Part shown: positions 49,707 through 59,558 of the stretch, one piece after another
How the letters are laid out: the number at the start of each line of letters is the position of its first letter
Position numbering within the stretch: position 1 is the first letter of the stretch
NCBI GenBank assembly: GCA_903938815.1
Contig: CAJAES010000059.1
Coordinates: forward strand, 1 to 64,000
Length of the DNA stretch: 64,000 nucleotides
Reading direction: 5' to 3'
From: an uncultured beta proteobacterium
GTDB lineage: Bacteria > Pseudomonadota > Gammaproteobacteria > Burkholderiales > Burkholderiaceae_C
Position numbers and translations under genes: made by a program
The notes under the pieces: generated by a model
Database searches by the model: none
Seen by the model: only the letters and a program-made list of their open reading frames with translations
What the model was told of the DNA's origin: nothing

Positions 49707-50119
49707 GTCGTCCCCTTCATGCTCCAGCAGTTCGTGCTCGGCACGCCCTTGGGGTGCGCCGTCGTCACGCGCACGCCCTGATGGTCGATGCTGAAGCCGT
49801 AGCCGTCGACCGGGCCACTGCCCGTGGCCGTGGCGGTGAAGCCCTGGCCGTCGTTGCTGAGTTCGCAGGTGACCGTGAAGTTCTCGGTGGTCGGCATGGT
49901 GGCGCCGCAGGCGTCGCCATTGGCGTAGCTGCCGGAGTCCTGGAAGCGCTGCTCCATCCGCGTTGCGAGCGCGCTCAGCGCGTCGAGCGCGGGCGGCACG
50001 CGCGAGCGCTGCACGTAGGCGGTGTAGGCGGGCAGGGCGATGGCCGACAGGATGGCGACGATCGCCACCGTGATCATGACTTCGATGAGGGTGAATCCGC
50101 GTTCGCGTGTCGGGTGCAT
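49694..50119 (-). CDS. pilE: PilE-type minor pilin
   Basis: A 141-aa protein from MHPTRERGFTLIEVMITVAIVAILSAIALPAYTAYVQRSR, a textbook type IV pilin N-terminus with cleavage after RERG. A C-terminal disulfide loop is possible (NCWSMKGTTC). The length and operon position match the PilE-like minor pilin at the head of pilE-fimT-pilVWXY1. The long upstream frame is not supported. Confidence 0.92.
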   Translation of the reverse strand: MHPTRERGFTLIEVMITVAIVAILSAIALPAYTAYVQRSRVPPALDALSALATRMEQRFQDSGSYANGDACGATMPTTENFTVTCELSNDGQGFTATATGSGPVDGYGFSIDHQGVRVTTAHPKGVPSTNCWSMKGTTCDT

Positions 50120-50202
50120 GGCGTCGGGTTCCGCGTGAGACTGTCGGGCAGGCCGTCCCGCCTCCCTGGACGGGAAGGCGTGAACCGGCTCATTGTTCTT
50201 TG

Positions 50203-50229
50203 GTATCGGCCCCTTGAGCCGCCACTTGA
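50203..50229 (-). promoter_or_regulatory. Sigma28-like promoter of the minor-pilin operon
   Basis: On the minus strand TCAAG (50229-50225), 14 nt, then GCCGATAC (50210-50203), resembling TCAAG-N15-GCCGATAA. It would give a leader of about 75 nt before pilE. The region 50120-50331 holds no gene. Confidence 0.4.
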
Positions 50230-50331
50230 GTGCCCGGAGTGCGTCAGAAGCACGCGAACTGTGACGGCCTGCAACGAGTCCGGCCGGCCGCACGGCCGTC
50301 CGGACCTGTCGAGGTGGCTGCGGCCCGGATG

Positions 50332-51378
<1,047 letters not shown>

Positions 51379-51417
51379 GCAGGGATTATCGGGGGCCCCC
51401 GGGTAAACTTGTGGCAG

Positions 51418-51810
51418 ATGAACGCTTTGCGCCGACGCCTTCACACAGTGACTTGGTTCGCGCTGGTCGCGATGCTCGCGCTGGCGCTCGCGCCTTCGAT
51501 TTCGTACGCGCTGGCCCGGGTTCAGGGCGAAGACAGCCGGTTCGCCGAGGTCTGCACGCCGCAGGGCCTGCAGCGCGTCCCGCTGGACGCAGACGGCCCG
51601 GCAGCGCCCGTGACCGGCGGCGTCCACCTCGAGCACTGCGCGTTCTGCGGCCTGGGTGGCGGCGACGGGGCGGCCTTGCCACCCGCGCCGCTGGCCGGCC
51701 CGGCCGAGCCCCTGGCCGAAGCGGCTGCGCCTGGCGCGCCGCACGCGCTGCCCCGGACTCTGGCTGCCTGGTCCAGCCCGCCCACGCGCGCACCCCCCGG
51801 CGGCCGCTGA
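51418..51810 (+). CDS. DUF2946 family protein (copper-associated)
   Basis: A 130-aa protein from [32 protein letters not shown]; an N-terminal membrane or signal helix is visible. The family motif HLEHCAFCG (H...CxxC) could bind a metal. The tail is Ala/Pro-rich. DUF2946 genes commonly sit next to PCu(A)C copper chaperones, as here. It is divergent from ruvB with 39 bp between starts. Confidence 0.85.
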   Translation: MNALRRRLHTVTWFALVAMLALALAPSISYALARVQGEDSRFAEVCTPQGLQRVPLDADGPAAPVTGGVHLEHCAFCGLGGGDGAALPPAPLAGPAEPLAEAAAPGAPHALPRTLAAWSSPPTRAPPGGR

Positions 51811-51883
51811 ACCCGCTGCGCCGCAGCCCTGCGGTGGCCTGACCCCTGACATCCGGCCAGGCCGTGCACTCAGGGATCCGGCT

Positions 51884-51928
51884 CACGGGCACCCGGCCCA
51901 CAGGCACCCGGCCCACAGGCCGACTGCC
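51884..51928 (+). repeat. 15-bp tandem repeat upstream of the PCu(A)C gene
   Basis: CACGGGCACCCGGCC, CACAGGCACCCGGCC and a partial CACAGGCCGACTGCC copy. They lie in the 214-bp gap between the DUF2946 and copper chaperone genes. No function is evident. The rest of the gap shows no gene. Confidence 0.7.
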
Positions 51929-52024
51929 ATCGACGGCCGGCCCGAGGCACCCGATTTCGCGATTTCCCGATTTGCCGAAGCCCCGTTTCGGCGTCTCCGA
52001 CCCCACTCCTATCCGGAATTTCAC

Positions 52025-52501
52025 ATGAAGCAACTGATCACCCTCGCTGCACTGGCGTTCGCCGCCGCCGCCGCCCCTGCCCAGACCACCGTCGTCGTCG
52101 ACCCGTGGGTGCGCGGCGTCGTCGCGCAGCAGAAGGCCACGGGAATGTTCGCCCGCATCACCTCCGTCAACGGCGGTCGGCTGCTCGCCGGCTCGTCGCC
52201 GGTGGCCGGCGTCGTCGAGATCCACGAGATGCGCATGGACGGCGACACGATGCGCATGCGCGCCCTGCCGAACGGCCTGGAGCTTCCGGCCGGCCAGGCC
52301 GTCGATCTCAAGCCCGGCGGCTTCCACGTGATGCTGATGGACCTGAAGCAGCCGCTGAAGGACGGGCAGACCGTCCCGGTGACGCTGGTGGTCGAGGGCA
52401 AGGACGGCAAGCGCGAGACGCTGGAAATCAAGGCCGTGGTGCGGCCGCTCGCGGGCGGCGCGATGGCGCCCGCCGGCCCCATGGGCCACGGCAAGCACTG
52501 A
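52025..52501 (+). CDS. Periplasmic copper chaperone PCu(A)C
   Basis: A 158-aa protein with signal peptide MKQLITLAALAFAAAAAPAQ. The copper ligands follow the family H-x-M ... M-x-M ... H-x-M pattern: VEIHEMRM, DTMRMRALP and GGFHVMLMDL. The end is Met/His-rich (PMGHGKH). It delivers Cu(I) to cytochrome oxidase. It overlaps nothing but ends directly at the convergent ruvA stop. Confidence 0.93.
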   Translation: MKQLITLAALAFAAAAAPAQTTVVVDPWVRGVVAQQKATGMFARITSVNGGRLLAGSSPVAGVVEIHEMRMDGDTMRMRALPNGLELPAGQAVDLKPGGFHVMLMDLKQPLKDGQTVPVTLVVEGKDGKRETLEIKAVVRPLAGGAMAPAGPMGHGKH

Positions 52502-53077
52502 TCAGCGGCTGAGCGCCTTCAGGGCCAGCTTGATGCCCTCGGCCACGCCCACGCCGGGCGGCAGCGCCTTCAGCGCCGCCTTGGCGTCGCGCTCGTTGTA
52601 GCCCAGGGCCAGCAGCGCCTGCGTGATGTCGCTCTGCGCGTCGCTCACGGCGTCTGCGGCCGGCAGGCCGAGGTCGGCGCCGAGCTTGCCCTTGAGTTCC
52701 AGCAGCAGCCGCTCGGCCGTCTTCTTGCCGATGCCCGGCACCTTCACCAGGCGTCCGGCGTCCTGTGCCGTGACGGCCTGCGCCAGTTCGGCGGCCGACA
52801 GTCCGGACAGGATGGACAGCGCCGTGCGCGGCCCGACCCCGCTGATCTTGACGACCTCGCGGAAGGTGGCGCGCTCCTCCTCGGTGAGAAAGCCGTAGAG
52901 CAGCTGCGCGTCCTCGCGCACGATGAAGTGCGTGAGCAGCGTCACCGGCGCTCCCAGGCCCGGCAGGTTGTAGAACGTGCTCATGGGCACGTCGACCTCG
53001 TAGCCGACGCCTTGCACGTCCACGAGGACCTGGGGTGGCGATTTCGCCGCGAGAGTTCCGACCAAGCGTCCGATCAT
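52502..53077 (-). CDS. ruvA: Holliday junction DNA-binding protein RuvA
   Basis: A 191-aa protein from [28 protein letters not shown]. The HhH motifs [16 protein letters not shown] and [20 protein letters not shown] are present. The C-terminal RuvB-interacting domain is [29 protein letters not shown]. The tetramer binds the Holliday junction. Its stop abuts the PCu(A)C stop. ruvC is not in the window. Confidence 0.98.
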   Translation of the reverse strand: MIGRLVGTLAAKSPPQVLVDVQGVGYEVDVPMSTFYNLPGLGAPVTLLTHFIVREDAQLLYGFLTEEERATFREVVKISGVGPRTALSILSGLSAAELAQAVTAQDAGRLVKVPGIGKKTAERLLLELKGKLGADLGLPAADAVSDAQSDITQALLALGYNERDAKAALKALPPGVGVAEGIKLALKALSR

Positions 53078-53120
53078 GGACGGGGATTATCCGGCCGCGC
53101 CGGGGATGTCCAGCGATCTC

Positions 53121-53774
53121 TCAGCGGCCGAACAGGCCGAGCCGCTGCGCTTCGAGCGCGGCCTCGGCGCGCGAGCTCACGTTGAGCTTGCGGTAGATCT
53201 GCTTCACGTAGTCGGCGATGGTGTGCCGGCTCAGGCCGAGCTGCACGCCGATCTCGGGCAGTGTGTAGCCCTTGGCGACGCGCAGCAGGACTTCGCTCTC
53301 GCGGTCGGTGAGGGAGACGTTGGGCAGCAGGTTGGTCTGCGCCTGGGGCTTGGCCTTGGCGCTAAAGTAGGCCATCACGCGGCGCGCGATGGACGGCGAC
53401 AGCGGCGGCTCGCCCTGGCTGATGCGCTGCAGCTGCTCGGTGATGAGCTCGCGCGCCTGCTCTTTCAGGATGTAGCCGAAGGCGCCTGCCTGCAGGGCAG
53501 GGAACAGGTGCTCGTCGTCGTCGTGGATGGTGACGACGACCGACTGCGCCTCGGGCTGCAGGTCGCGCAGCTTGGTGACGACATCGACGCCGGAGCCGTC
53601 GGGCAGGCCGAGATCGACGAGGGCGAGATCGAACTTCACGGCCGACACCAGCTCGAGCGCGTCGTGCACCCGGGCGCTTTCGGAGACCTGCGCGTTCGGG
53701 AACACCTGCATCACGAGACTGCGCAGCCACGTGCGGATCTCGGGCAGGTCTTCGAGCAGCAGGATGTTGGTCAT
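53121..53774 (-). CDS. NarL/FixJ family response regulator
   Basis: A 217-aa protein. The receiver domain (1-120) has acidic residues in LLLEDLP, the phosphoacceptor in LALVDLGLPDGSG and the Lys in YILKEQ. The LuxR-type HTH (about 150-215) reads LTDRESEVLLRVAKGYTLPEIGVQLGLSRHTIADYVKQIYRKL. It is the output of the upstream sensor kinase gene, 58 bp away on the same strand. Its targets are unknown. Confidence 0.93.
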   Translation of the reverse strand: MTNILLLEDLPEIRTWLRSLVMQVFPNAQVSESARVHDALELVSAVKFDLALVDLGLPDGSGVDVVTKLRDLQPEAQSVVVTIHDDDEHLFPALQAGAFGYILKEQARELITEQLQRISQGEPPLSPSIARRVMAYFSAKAKPQAQTNLLPNVSLTDRESEVLLRVAKGYTLPEIGVQLGLSRHTIADYVKQIYRKLNVSSRAEAALEAQRLGLFGR

Positions 53775-53832
53775 GGCACCCGGAAACCCGGTGGCGTGTC
53801 GTGGAAATCGATGCTAGCAGCCGAGCCGCGCT

Positions 53833-55674
53833 TCAGGGGGGTGGCTCGATCGCACGATCCAGCGGTAGCGTGAGGCGTATCACGGTTCCATAGCCCGGGC
53901 CCGACTCCACCAGGCACTGGCCCTGCATCTGCTTGGCGCGGTGCTTCATGCTGGCCATGCCGTGGCCGCGGTCGAGCCGGCCGTCGAGCTCCAGCGGGAT
54001 CCCGTTGCCGTTGTCCTGGATCGTCAGCTGCAGGTCGCCGTCGGCGATGCCGCAGGTGAAGCTGCAGCGCGAGGCGCCGCTGTGCTTGATGATGTTGCTG
54101 GTGGATTCGCGCAGGATGCGCGTGGTCTGGACGTAGGTGCGCGCCGAAAGCGTCTGCGGCAGGTCGTCCGGCGACTCCCACTCGCCCTCGATGCCCGATT
54201 GCGTCAGCCGCGACATCAGCTCCGCGCGCCAGTCGCCCAGCGCGTCGGCCAGCCGCACCGGCTTGCCGGTGAGCCCGCGCACCGACAGACGCATCTCTTC
54301 CAGGGCCTCGCGCGCCAGCGTGGAGATGCGCGCGTCCTCGCTCGTGTGCACGATCGTGAGCAGCTTGGCGCCCAGGTCGTCGTGCAGGTCGGCGGCGATG
54401 CGCTTGCGCTCGCGCTCCGTGACTTGCTCCACGCGCAGCTCGGTGAGCTGGCGGAAGTTGCGCTCGATCTCGGCGGTGGCGTCGCGGATGCGGCCTTCCA
54501 GGTTCACGCGCACGCTGTCGGCGGCCTGGAGCGCGCGGCCGTGCTGGCGCACCAGCCGCAGGCCCACCAGCACCAGGCCCAGCGGCGCCACCAGCGCGGC
54601 GCCATGCAGCAGGCCGGCCGGCAGCGCGGCATAGCGGCCCGCCACCTGCACCGCGAGCGCCGCGCCGACGGTGCCCAGCGCCGTCGCCGCCAGCACCGGC
54701 AACTGGCCTTGCAGGCGGCGCCGCAGCATCAGGTGGAAGGCGGCTGCGGCCGCTATCTCCAGCACGAAGATCACCAGCCACACCGACATCAGCGCATTCA
54801 GCCAGGCCGGCCCGGTCAGCAGCAGGCTCAGCGGCATCGCCAACAGCTGCAGCGCCAGCAGGCGGCTGATCGTCCGGCTGCGCCAGCGCGCCTCGCGCAG
54901 CAGGAACTGCACCGCGGCCAGCGTCACGAAGGCCAGCATCGCGCTTTGCAGCAGCTCGGCCGCGGTGTCGCTCAGGGGCAGCCCCGGCAGCCAGCGCCGT
55001 GCTTCCACCAGCGCCCAGCCGATGCACAGCGCGCCGAAGTAGGCCAGGTGGCTCTGCTCGCGGTGGCGGAACCCCAGCACGAACAGGAAGCCGCCCATCA
55101 GCAGCAGCGAGGCGCACAGCGCCTGCGGGGCCTCCACCTGCAGCAAGGTGGCGCGCGCGTGCCGCGCCGCCAGGTCGGACTGCGGGCCGACCTCCACGGC
55201 CGACAGCCCGCCGGCCTGCCCGCGCGCCGCGACATGCGTGAGGGGCTCGCCGGTGACGCGAAGGTCGAGCCGGTTGATGCCGGGTTGCAGCAGCGTGGCC
55301 GGCAGTGGAATCAGCTGCGGGCGGTGGCACAGCGGCTGGGGGCCGGCGCGCCACAGGGGCCGGCCGTTGAGCTGCACCTCGAGCTGGCTGCAGGCGCGCT
55401 CGATGTAGATGGCCAGCGGCGCGTCGGTGGTCGGGGCGGGCAGGTCGAAGCGGTACCAGGTGCTGCGTGCGGGCGCGCCGTCGGTCCAGACGTCGGGCAG
55501 CGCCCGCTCGGCCGGGGCGGCAGCGCCCACGCCTTCGACGAAGGCCGGCGCGGCCGATTCCACGACCCGTGCCGTTTCCAGGTGCAGCACGGCGGCCGCC
55601 GCTGGCCAACCTGCGCCCAGCGTCAGGGCCAGCGCACCGCACAGCAGCCAGCGCGAGATCGGGGATTGCCTCAT
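53833..55674 (-). CDS. 7TM-DISM-type sensor histidine kinase
   Basis: A 613-aa protein from [22 protein letters not shown] with a signal peptide. A periplasmic 7TMR-DISMED2-like beta domain spans about 40-175. Roughly seven hydrophobic helices follow (about 185-385). A HisKA_3 dimerisation domain carries the phospho-His in [15 protein letters not shown], and the HATPase domain has [10 protein letters not shown] and [17 protein letters not shown]. The periplasmic domain is thought to bind carbohydrate-like ligands in other members. It pairs with the downstream response regulator. Confidence 0.9.
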   Translation of the reverse strand: MRQSPISRWLLCGALALTLGAGWPAAAAVLHLETARVVESAAPAFVEGVGAAAPAERALPDVWTDGAPARSTWYRFDLPAPTTDAPLAIYIERACSQLEVQLNGRPLWRAGPQPLCHRPQLIPLPATLLQPGINRLDLRVTGEPLTHVAARGQAGGLSAVEVGPQSDLAARHARATLLQVEAPQALCASLLLMGGFLFVLGFRHREQSHLAYFGALCIGWALVEARRWLPGLPLSDTAAELLQSAMLAFVTLAAVQFLLREARWRSRTISRLLALQLLAMPLSLLLTGPAWLNALMSVWLVIFVLEIAAAAAFHLMLRRRLQGQLPVLAATALGTVGAALAVQVAGRYAALPAGLLHGAALVAPLGLVLVGLRLVRQHGRALQAADSVRVNLEGRIRDATAEIERNFRQLTELRVEQVTERERKRIAADLHDDLGAKLLTIVHTSEDARISTLAREALEEMRLSVRGLTGKPVRLADALGDWRAELMSRLTQSGIEGEWESPDDLPQTLSARTYVQTTRILRESTSNIIKHSGASRCSFTCGIADGDLQLTIQDNGNGIPLELDGRLDRGHGMASMKHRAKQMQGQCLVESGPGYGTVIRLTLPLDRAIEPPP

Positions 55675-55770
55675 CGGGCCGGGATCGTAGCCCCGGCAGC
55701 CCGGGCGCGGGGGGTGGACAATGCCAACTCCTGCCACATCCCACCGCGACATCTCTCCGCGACCGCGCCC

Positions 55771-56739
55771 GTGATCCTCCGCCACCGCTTCGACCCGCCG
55801 GACAACCGCCGCCTGGCTCACCTGTGCGGGCCGCTGGACGAGCACCTGCGCAGCATCGAGCGCGCCCTGGGTGTGCGCATCGAGCGGCGCGAGGCCGAGT
55901 TCGCCGTCGAGGGCGGGCGGGCGCCTGCCACCGTGGCCCGCTCGATGCTGCGCATGCTCTACGAGCGCGCCGACGCTCCGCTGGACGAGCAGACCCTGCG
56001 GCTGGCGCTCATCGAGGTAGGCGCCACCCCCGTGGCCGCCCCGGCGCCCGTGGTCGACGCGCCCATCAAGCTGCACACGCGCCACGCCGACCTGTCCGGC
56101 CGCACTCCGCGCCAGGTGCAGTACCTGCGCCAGATGCTGGCCGACGACATCACCTTCGGCATCGGCCCCGCCGGCACCGGCAAGACCTTCCTGGCCGTGG
56201 CCTGCGCGGTGGACGCCCTGGAGCGCAGCACCGTGCAGCGCATCGTCCTCACGCGGCCGGCCGTGGAGGCCGGCGAGCGCCTCGGGTTCCTGCCCGGCGA
56301 CCTGGCGCAGAAGGTCGACCCCTACCTGCGCCCGCTCTACGACGCGCTCTACGACCTGATGGGCTTCGACCGCGTGGGCAAGGCCTTCGAGAAGGGCCAG
56401 CTCGAGATCGCGCCGCTGGCCTTCATGCGCGGCCGCACGCTGAACCATTCCTTCGTCATCCTCGACGAGGCGCAGAACACCACGCGCGAGCAGATGAAGA
56501 TGTTCCTCACGCGCATCGGCTTCGGCAGCAAGTGCGTGGTCACGGGCGACACCAGCCAGATCGACCTGCCCAAGGGCGTGGCCAGCGGCCTGGTGGAGGC
56601 CGAGCAGATCCTGCAGCGCGTGAAGGGCATCGCCTTCACGCAGTTCAGCGCCGACGACGTCGTGCGCCACCCGCTGGTGGCGCGCATCGTGAAGGCCTAC
56701 GACAAGGCAGCAGCGCGCCATGCGGACGATGAAGCCTGA
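55771..56739 (+). CDS. ybeZ: PhoH-like ATPase (YbeZ)
   Basis: A 322-aa protein from a GTG ([18 protein letters not shown]). A KH-like N-terminal region is followed by the PhoH ATPase: Walker [17 protein letters not shown], motif [17 protein letters not shown], Walker [11 protein letters not shown] and GDTSQIDLP. It works with YbeY in rRNA maturation and RNA quality control. It overlaps ybeY by 20 bp. Confidence 0.95.
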   Translation: MILRHRFDPPDNRRLAHLCGPLDEHLRSIERALGVRIERREAEFAVEGGRAPATVARSMLRMLYERADAPLDEQTLRLALIEVGATPVAAPAPVVDAPIKLHTRHADLSGRTPRQVQYLRQMLADDITFGIGPAGTGKTFLAVACAVDALERSTVQRIVLTRPAVEAGERLGFLPGDLAQKVDPYLRPLYDALYDLMGFDRVGKAFEKGQLEIAPLAFMRGRTLNHSFVILDEAQNTTREQMKMFLTRIGFGSKCVVTGDTSQIDLPKGVASGLVEAEQILQRVKGIAFTQFSADDVVRHPLVARIVKAYDKAAARHADDEA

Positions 56740-57172
56740 GTTGCAGCTGTCGCTGCAGTTCGCCGACCCGCGCCACCGGGCTCTGCTGCCGCGGCACTTC
56801 GTCGCGCGCTGCATCCGCGCCGCGCTCGAGGCGCCGGCCCAGATCACCGTGCGCATCGTCGACGCCGACGAGGGCCGCGCCCTGAACAAGGATTTCCGCG
56901 CCAAGGACTACGCCACCAACGTGCTCACCTTCGACTACGAGCATTCGCCCGTCGTGGTGGCCGACCTGGTGCTCTGCGCCCCCGTGCTGGAAGCCGAGGC
57001 CCAGGCCGCTGGCACGCCGCTGAAGGACCACTACGCGCACCTGCTGGTGCACGGCGCGCTGCACGCGCAGGGCTGGGACCATCTCAAGGCCGCCCAGGCG
57101 CGCCGCATGGAAGCCCGCGAGACCGCGCTGCTGGCGGCGCTGGGCGTGCCCGACCCCTACTCGCCGGCCTGA
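56720..57172 (+). CDS. ybeY: Endoribonuclease / rRNA maturation factor YbeY
   Basis: A 150-aa protein. The zinc site [11 protein letters not shown] (HxxxHxxxxxH) and the upstream block [19 protein letters not shown] are diagnostic. It processes 16S rRNA 3' ends. [10 protein letters not shown], three codons in, is an alternative start. Coupled to ybeZ. Confidence 0.95.
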   Translation: MRTMKPELQLSLQFADPRHRALLPRHFVARCIRAALEAPAQITVRIVDADEGRALNKDFRAKDYATNVLTFDYEHSPVVVADLVLCAPVLEAEAQAAGTPLKDHYAHLLVHGALHAQGWDHLKAAQARRMEARETALLAALGVPDPYSPA

Positions 57173-57182
57173 GCCCCCCGCG

Positions 57183-57890
57183 TCACGCCGCGACCCGGCT
57201 GCAGCGGAAGAACAGGTTGACCGTGAGACGCCCGCGCCCGGGCTCGCCCGACAGCAGCGCCGGGTGTTCGATGTGGCTGTTGTGGAACTGCCCGCCGTCG
57301 TAGTAGATCAGCCGGTTCCAGCGCGGCGCGACCGTGCGCAGCAGGCTGAAGTGCGGGTTCGACGCCGTCATGTAGCCCGGCGCCCGGCCCGTCTCCTGCT
57401 CGAATCGCGGCGTTTCCATGCGGCTCCAGCCGTCCATCAGCGCCTCGGTCTCGGGCAGGCCCTGCTTCGGGCTGAAGAAGCTGGTGCCGCCCAGGGCCTC
57501 GTCGCGGAACAGGTACAGGACCGCGGCGATGGCGCACTCGTCGGCCGACGTGAACATGCGGTCCCGGTGGCACACCCGCTGCAGGGGGCTCAGCTCCTGC
57601 GGCTGCAGCGTCACCATCGACAGCCTGCCGTGGGCATCGAGCACGCGCCGCGCGCCCAGCCGGCGCCGCGCGTGCACCGCGAAGTGTTCCGAGAAGCGCT
57701 CGACGAGCGTGCCGGGCAGCGGCAGCTCGAGGCCGGGGTATGCATTGCGCGTGGGCGCATCGAAGGCCTCGCGGTGCAGGGCGGCCAGATCGACGAGCGC
57801 CTGCGGGTCCGACAGGGCGTCGTCGATCACGATGCAGGGCGTGGCCCCGCCGATGTCGAGGCTGGCCACTGCAGGATGCGGGTTCAGCAT
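57183..57890 (-). CDS. DUF6445 family protein, putative Fe(II)/2-oxoglutarate oxygenase
   Basis: A 235-aa protein from MLNPHPAVASLDIGG. A facial-triad-like set is visible: HRD in RVCHRDRMFTSADE (HxD), a distal His in FHNSHIEHPALL, and a basic residue after strand GRLTVNLFFR that could bind 2-oxoglutarate. The family is known from loci with tryptophan halogenases and TonB-dependent receptors, as here (17 bp after the halogenase gene). The substrate is unknown. The longer 508-residue frame overlaps the halogenase gene and is not real. Confidence 0.78.
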   Translation of the reverse strand: MLNPHPAVASLDIGGATPCIVIDDALSDPQALVDLAALHREAFDAPTRNAYPGLELPLPGTLVERFSEHFAVHARRRLGARRVLDAHGRLSMVTLQPQELSPLQRVCHRDRMFTSADECAIAAVLYLFRDEALGGTSFFSPKQGLPETEALMDGWSRMETPRFEQETGRAPGYMTASNPHFSLLRTVAPRWNRLIYYDGGQFHNSHIEHPALLSGEPGRGRLTVNLFFRCSRVAA

Positions 57891-57907
57891 GGCCGCGTCA
57901 GCGCCGC

Positions 57908-59446
57908 TCAGCGCATCGTGGCCTTCGACCCGAGCACCCTTGCGTCGACCGCGCAGTTCGCGGCGACGAAATCCGAGTGTGCGGGCATGGCGTCCACGCA
58001 GCGGCGGATGGTCTCGCGCACGTTGTCCAGGAAGGACTGGATCTTCGCCTCGGGCAGGGCATCCACCAGCGGGTGGTAGCGGGCGGGCGCCATGCGCTGG
58101 CCCAGCATCACCTCGACCCAGCTGATCTCGGAGAAGAGTTCGGCGTTCTCGCGCACCACCCGCCCGTTCGCCTTGAAGAGGTCGATCTTGTGCGCCAGCG
58201 TGTCGGGGATCGGCATTGTCCGGCAGTAGTTCCAGAACTCGGTGTCGCTGCGCTCGGTGGCCTTGTAGTGCAGGATGATGAAGTCGCGGATGCGCTCGAA
58301 CTCGAAGTCCGACTGGCGGTTGAATTCCTCGGTGTCGGCGGCGTTGAAGCCCTGGTCCGGAAAGAATGTCGCCAGGCGCGAGACGGTCGACTGGATCAGG
58401 TGGATGCTGGTCGATTCCAGCGGTTCCATGAAGCCGCTGGCCAGGCCGACCGCCACCACGTTCTTGTTCCAGAGCTTCTTGCGCTTGCCGGTGACGAACT
58501 TGAGCATGCGCGGGTCGGCCAGGGGCTCGCCGTCCAGGCGCGACATCAGCACCTGCGCCGCTTCTTCCTCGCGGATGAAGCTGCTGCAGAACACGTGCCC
58601 GTTGCCGGTGCGGTGCTGCAGCGGAATGCGCCACTGCCAGCCCGCGCCGTGCGCGGTCGAGCGCGTGTAGGGCGTCAGCGGGCGGACCGAACGGCAGGGC
58701 ACGGCCCACGCGCGGTCGCAGGGCAGCCAGTGCGACCAGTCCTCGTACCCGGTCTTGAGCGTCTGCTCGATCAGCAGGCCGCGAAAGCCCGTGCAGTCGA
58801 CGAACAGGTCGCCGTCGATGCGGCGCCCGTCCTCCAGCACGATGGCGTCGACGAAGCCGTTGTCCACCCGCGTGGAGACGCTGCGGATCTTGCCCTCCAG
58901 GCGCTCGACGCCGCGCTTCTCGGCGTAGCGCCGCAGGAAGGCCGCGTACAGGCCGGCATCGAAGTGGTAGGCGTGGGCGATCTCGGCCAGCGGCGAGGCG
59001 CCGAGTTCGGGCTTGGCGCGCATGAACTTGTTCGCGCGCGCCGCGGCGATGTTGACCGAGTAGTCCTCCAGGCTGCTGGCCGTGCCGGCCTGGTGCATCT
59101 TCAGCCAGTAGTGGTGGAACTTGGTGATGCCGATGTCCGGCCCCAGCGGCCCGAAGCCGTGGATGTAGGAGTCGCCGACGCGGCCCCAGTTGACGAACTC
59201 GATGCCGAGCTTGAAGGTCGCGCTGGTCTCGCGCATGAACTCGTTCTCGTCGATCTCCAGCGCGTTGTTGTAGACGTTGATGATGGGGATGGTCGCCTCG
59301 CCCACGCCCACGGTGCCGATCTCCTCGGATTCGACGAGCACGATCTTCCAGCGGTCGTTGAGCACCTTGGACAGCGCGGCCGCCGTCATCCAGCCGGCGG
59401 TGCCTCCACCGGCGATGACGATGTTGCGGACATGGGGCAGGGTCAC
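57908..59446 (-). CDS. Flavin-dependent tryptophan halogenase family protein
   Basis: A 512-aa protein. The GTG at 59446 was chosen because AGGAGG lies about 10 nt upstream; the track extends 10 codons further. The FAD GxGxxG is IVIAGGGTAGWMTAAAL. The catalytic Lys falls at position 79 (SATFKLGIEF), as in PrnA. The halogenase motif WxWxIP is WQWRIP (270-275), and the Glu/Ser pair is GFMEPLESTSIHL. All hallmark residues are intact, so it is potentially active. It lies between DUF6445 and a TonB-dependent receptor; the substrate is unlikely to be free tryptophan in this context (inference). Confidence 0.93.
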   Translation of the reverse strand: MTLPHVRNIVIAGGGTAGWMTAAALSKVLNDRWKIVLVESEEIGTVGVGEATIPIINVYNNALEIDENEFMRETSATFKLGIEFVNWGRVGDSYIHGFGPLGPDIGITKFHHYWLKMHQAGTASSLEDYSVNIAAARANKFMRAKPELGASPLAEIAHAYHFDAGLYAAFLRRYAEKRGVERLEGKIRSVSTRVDNGFVDAIVLEDGRRIDGDLFVDCTGFRGLLIEQTLKTGYEDWSHWLPCDRAWAVPCRSVRPLTPYTRSTAHGAGWQWRIPLQHRTGNGHVFCSSFIREEEAAQVLMSRLDGEPLADPRMLKFVTGKRKKLWNKNVVAVGLASGFMEPLESTSIHLIQSTVSRLATFFPDQGFNAADTEEFNRQSDFEFERIRDFIILHYKATERSDTEFWNYCRTMPIPDTLAHKIDLFKANGRVVRENAELFSEISWVEVMLGQRMAPARYHPLVDALPEAKIQSFLDNVRETIRRCVDAMPAHSDFVAANCAVDARVLGSKATMR

Positions 59447-59501
59447 GGTATGGGGTCCTCCTGGGGGGCGGTTCACTCTATCAGCGCGCGCGCCCGAATT
59501 G

Positions 59502-59533
59502 AAAAAGCCCCCGCCGCGACAGCGGCAGGGGCC
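59502..59533 (-). terminator. Rho-independent terminator of the TonB-dependent receptor gene
   Basis: Minus strand: GCCCCTGCCGC-TGTC-GCGGCGGGGGC followed by TTTTT. The 11-bp stem (one wobble), tetraloop and U-tract lie 26 bp beyond the receptor stop. The halogenase therefore probably needs read-through or its own promoter in the remaining gap. Confidence 0.9.
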
Positions 59534-59558
59534 TGAATTCGACCTGGCTGTTCCGGGG

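Noticed and set aside
53941-56739. 932-residue plus-strand ORF reading through the sensor kinase antisense into ybeZ
   Set aside because: Only the part after the GTG at 55771 (PhoH domain) is protein-like; the rest is antisense to the kinase.
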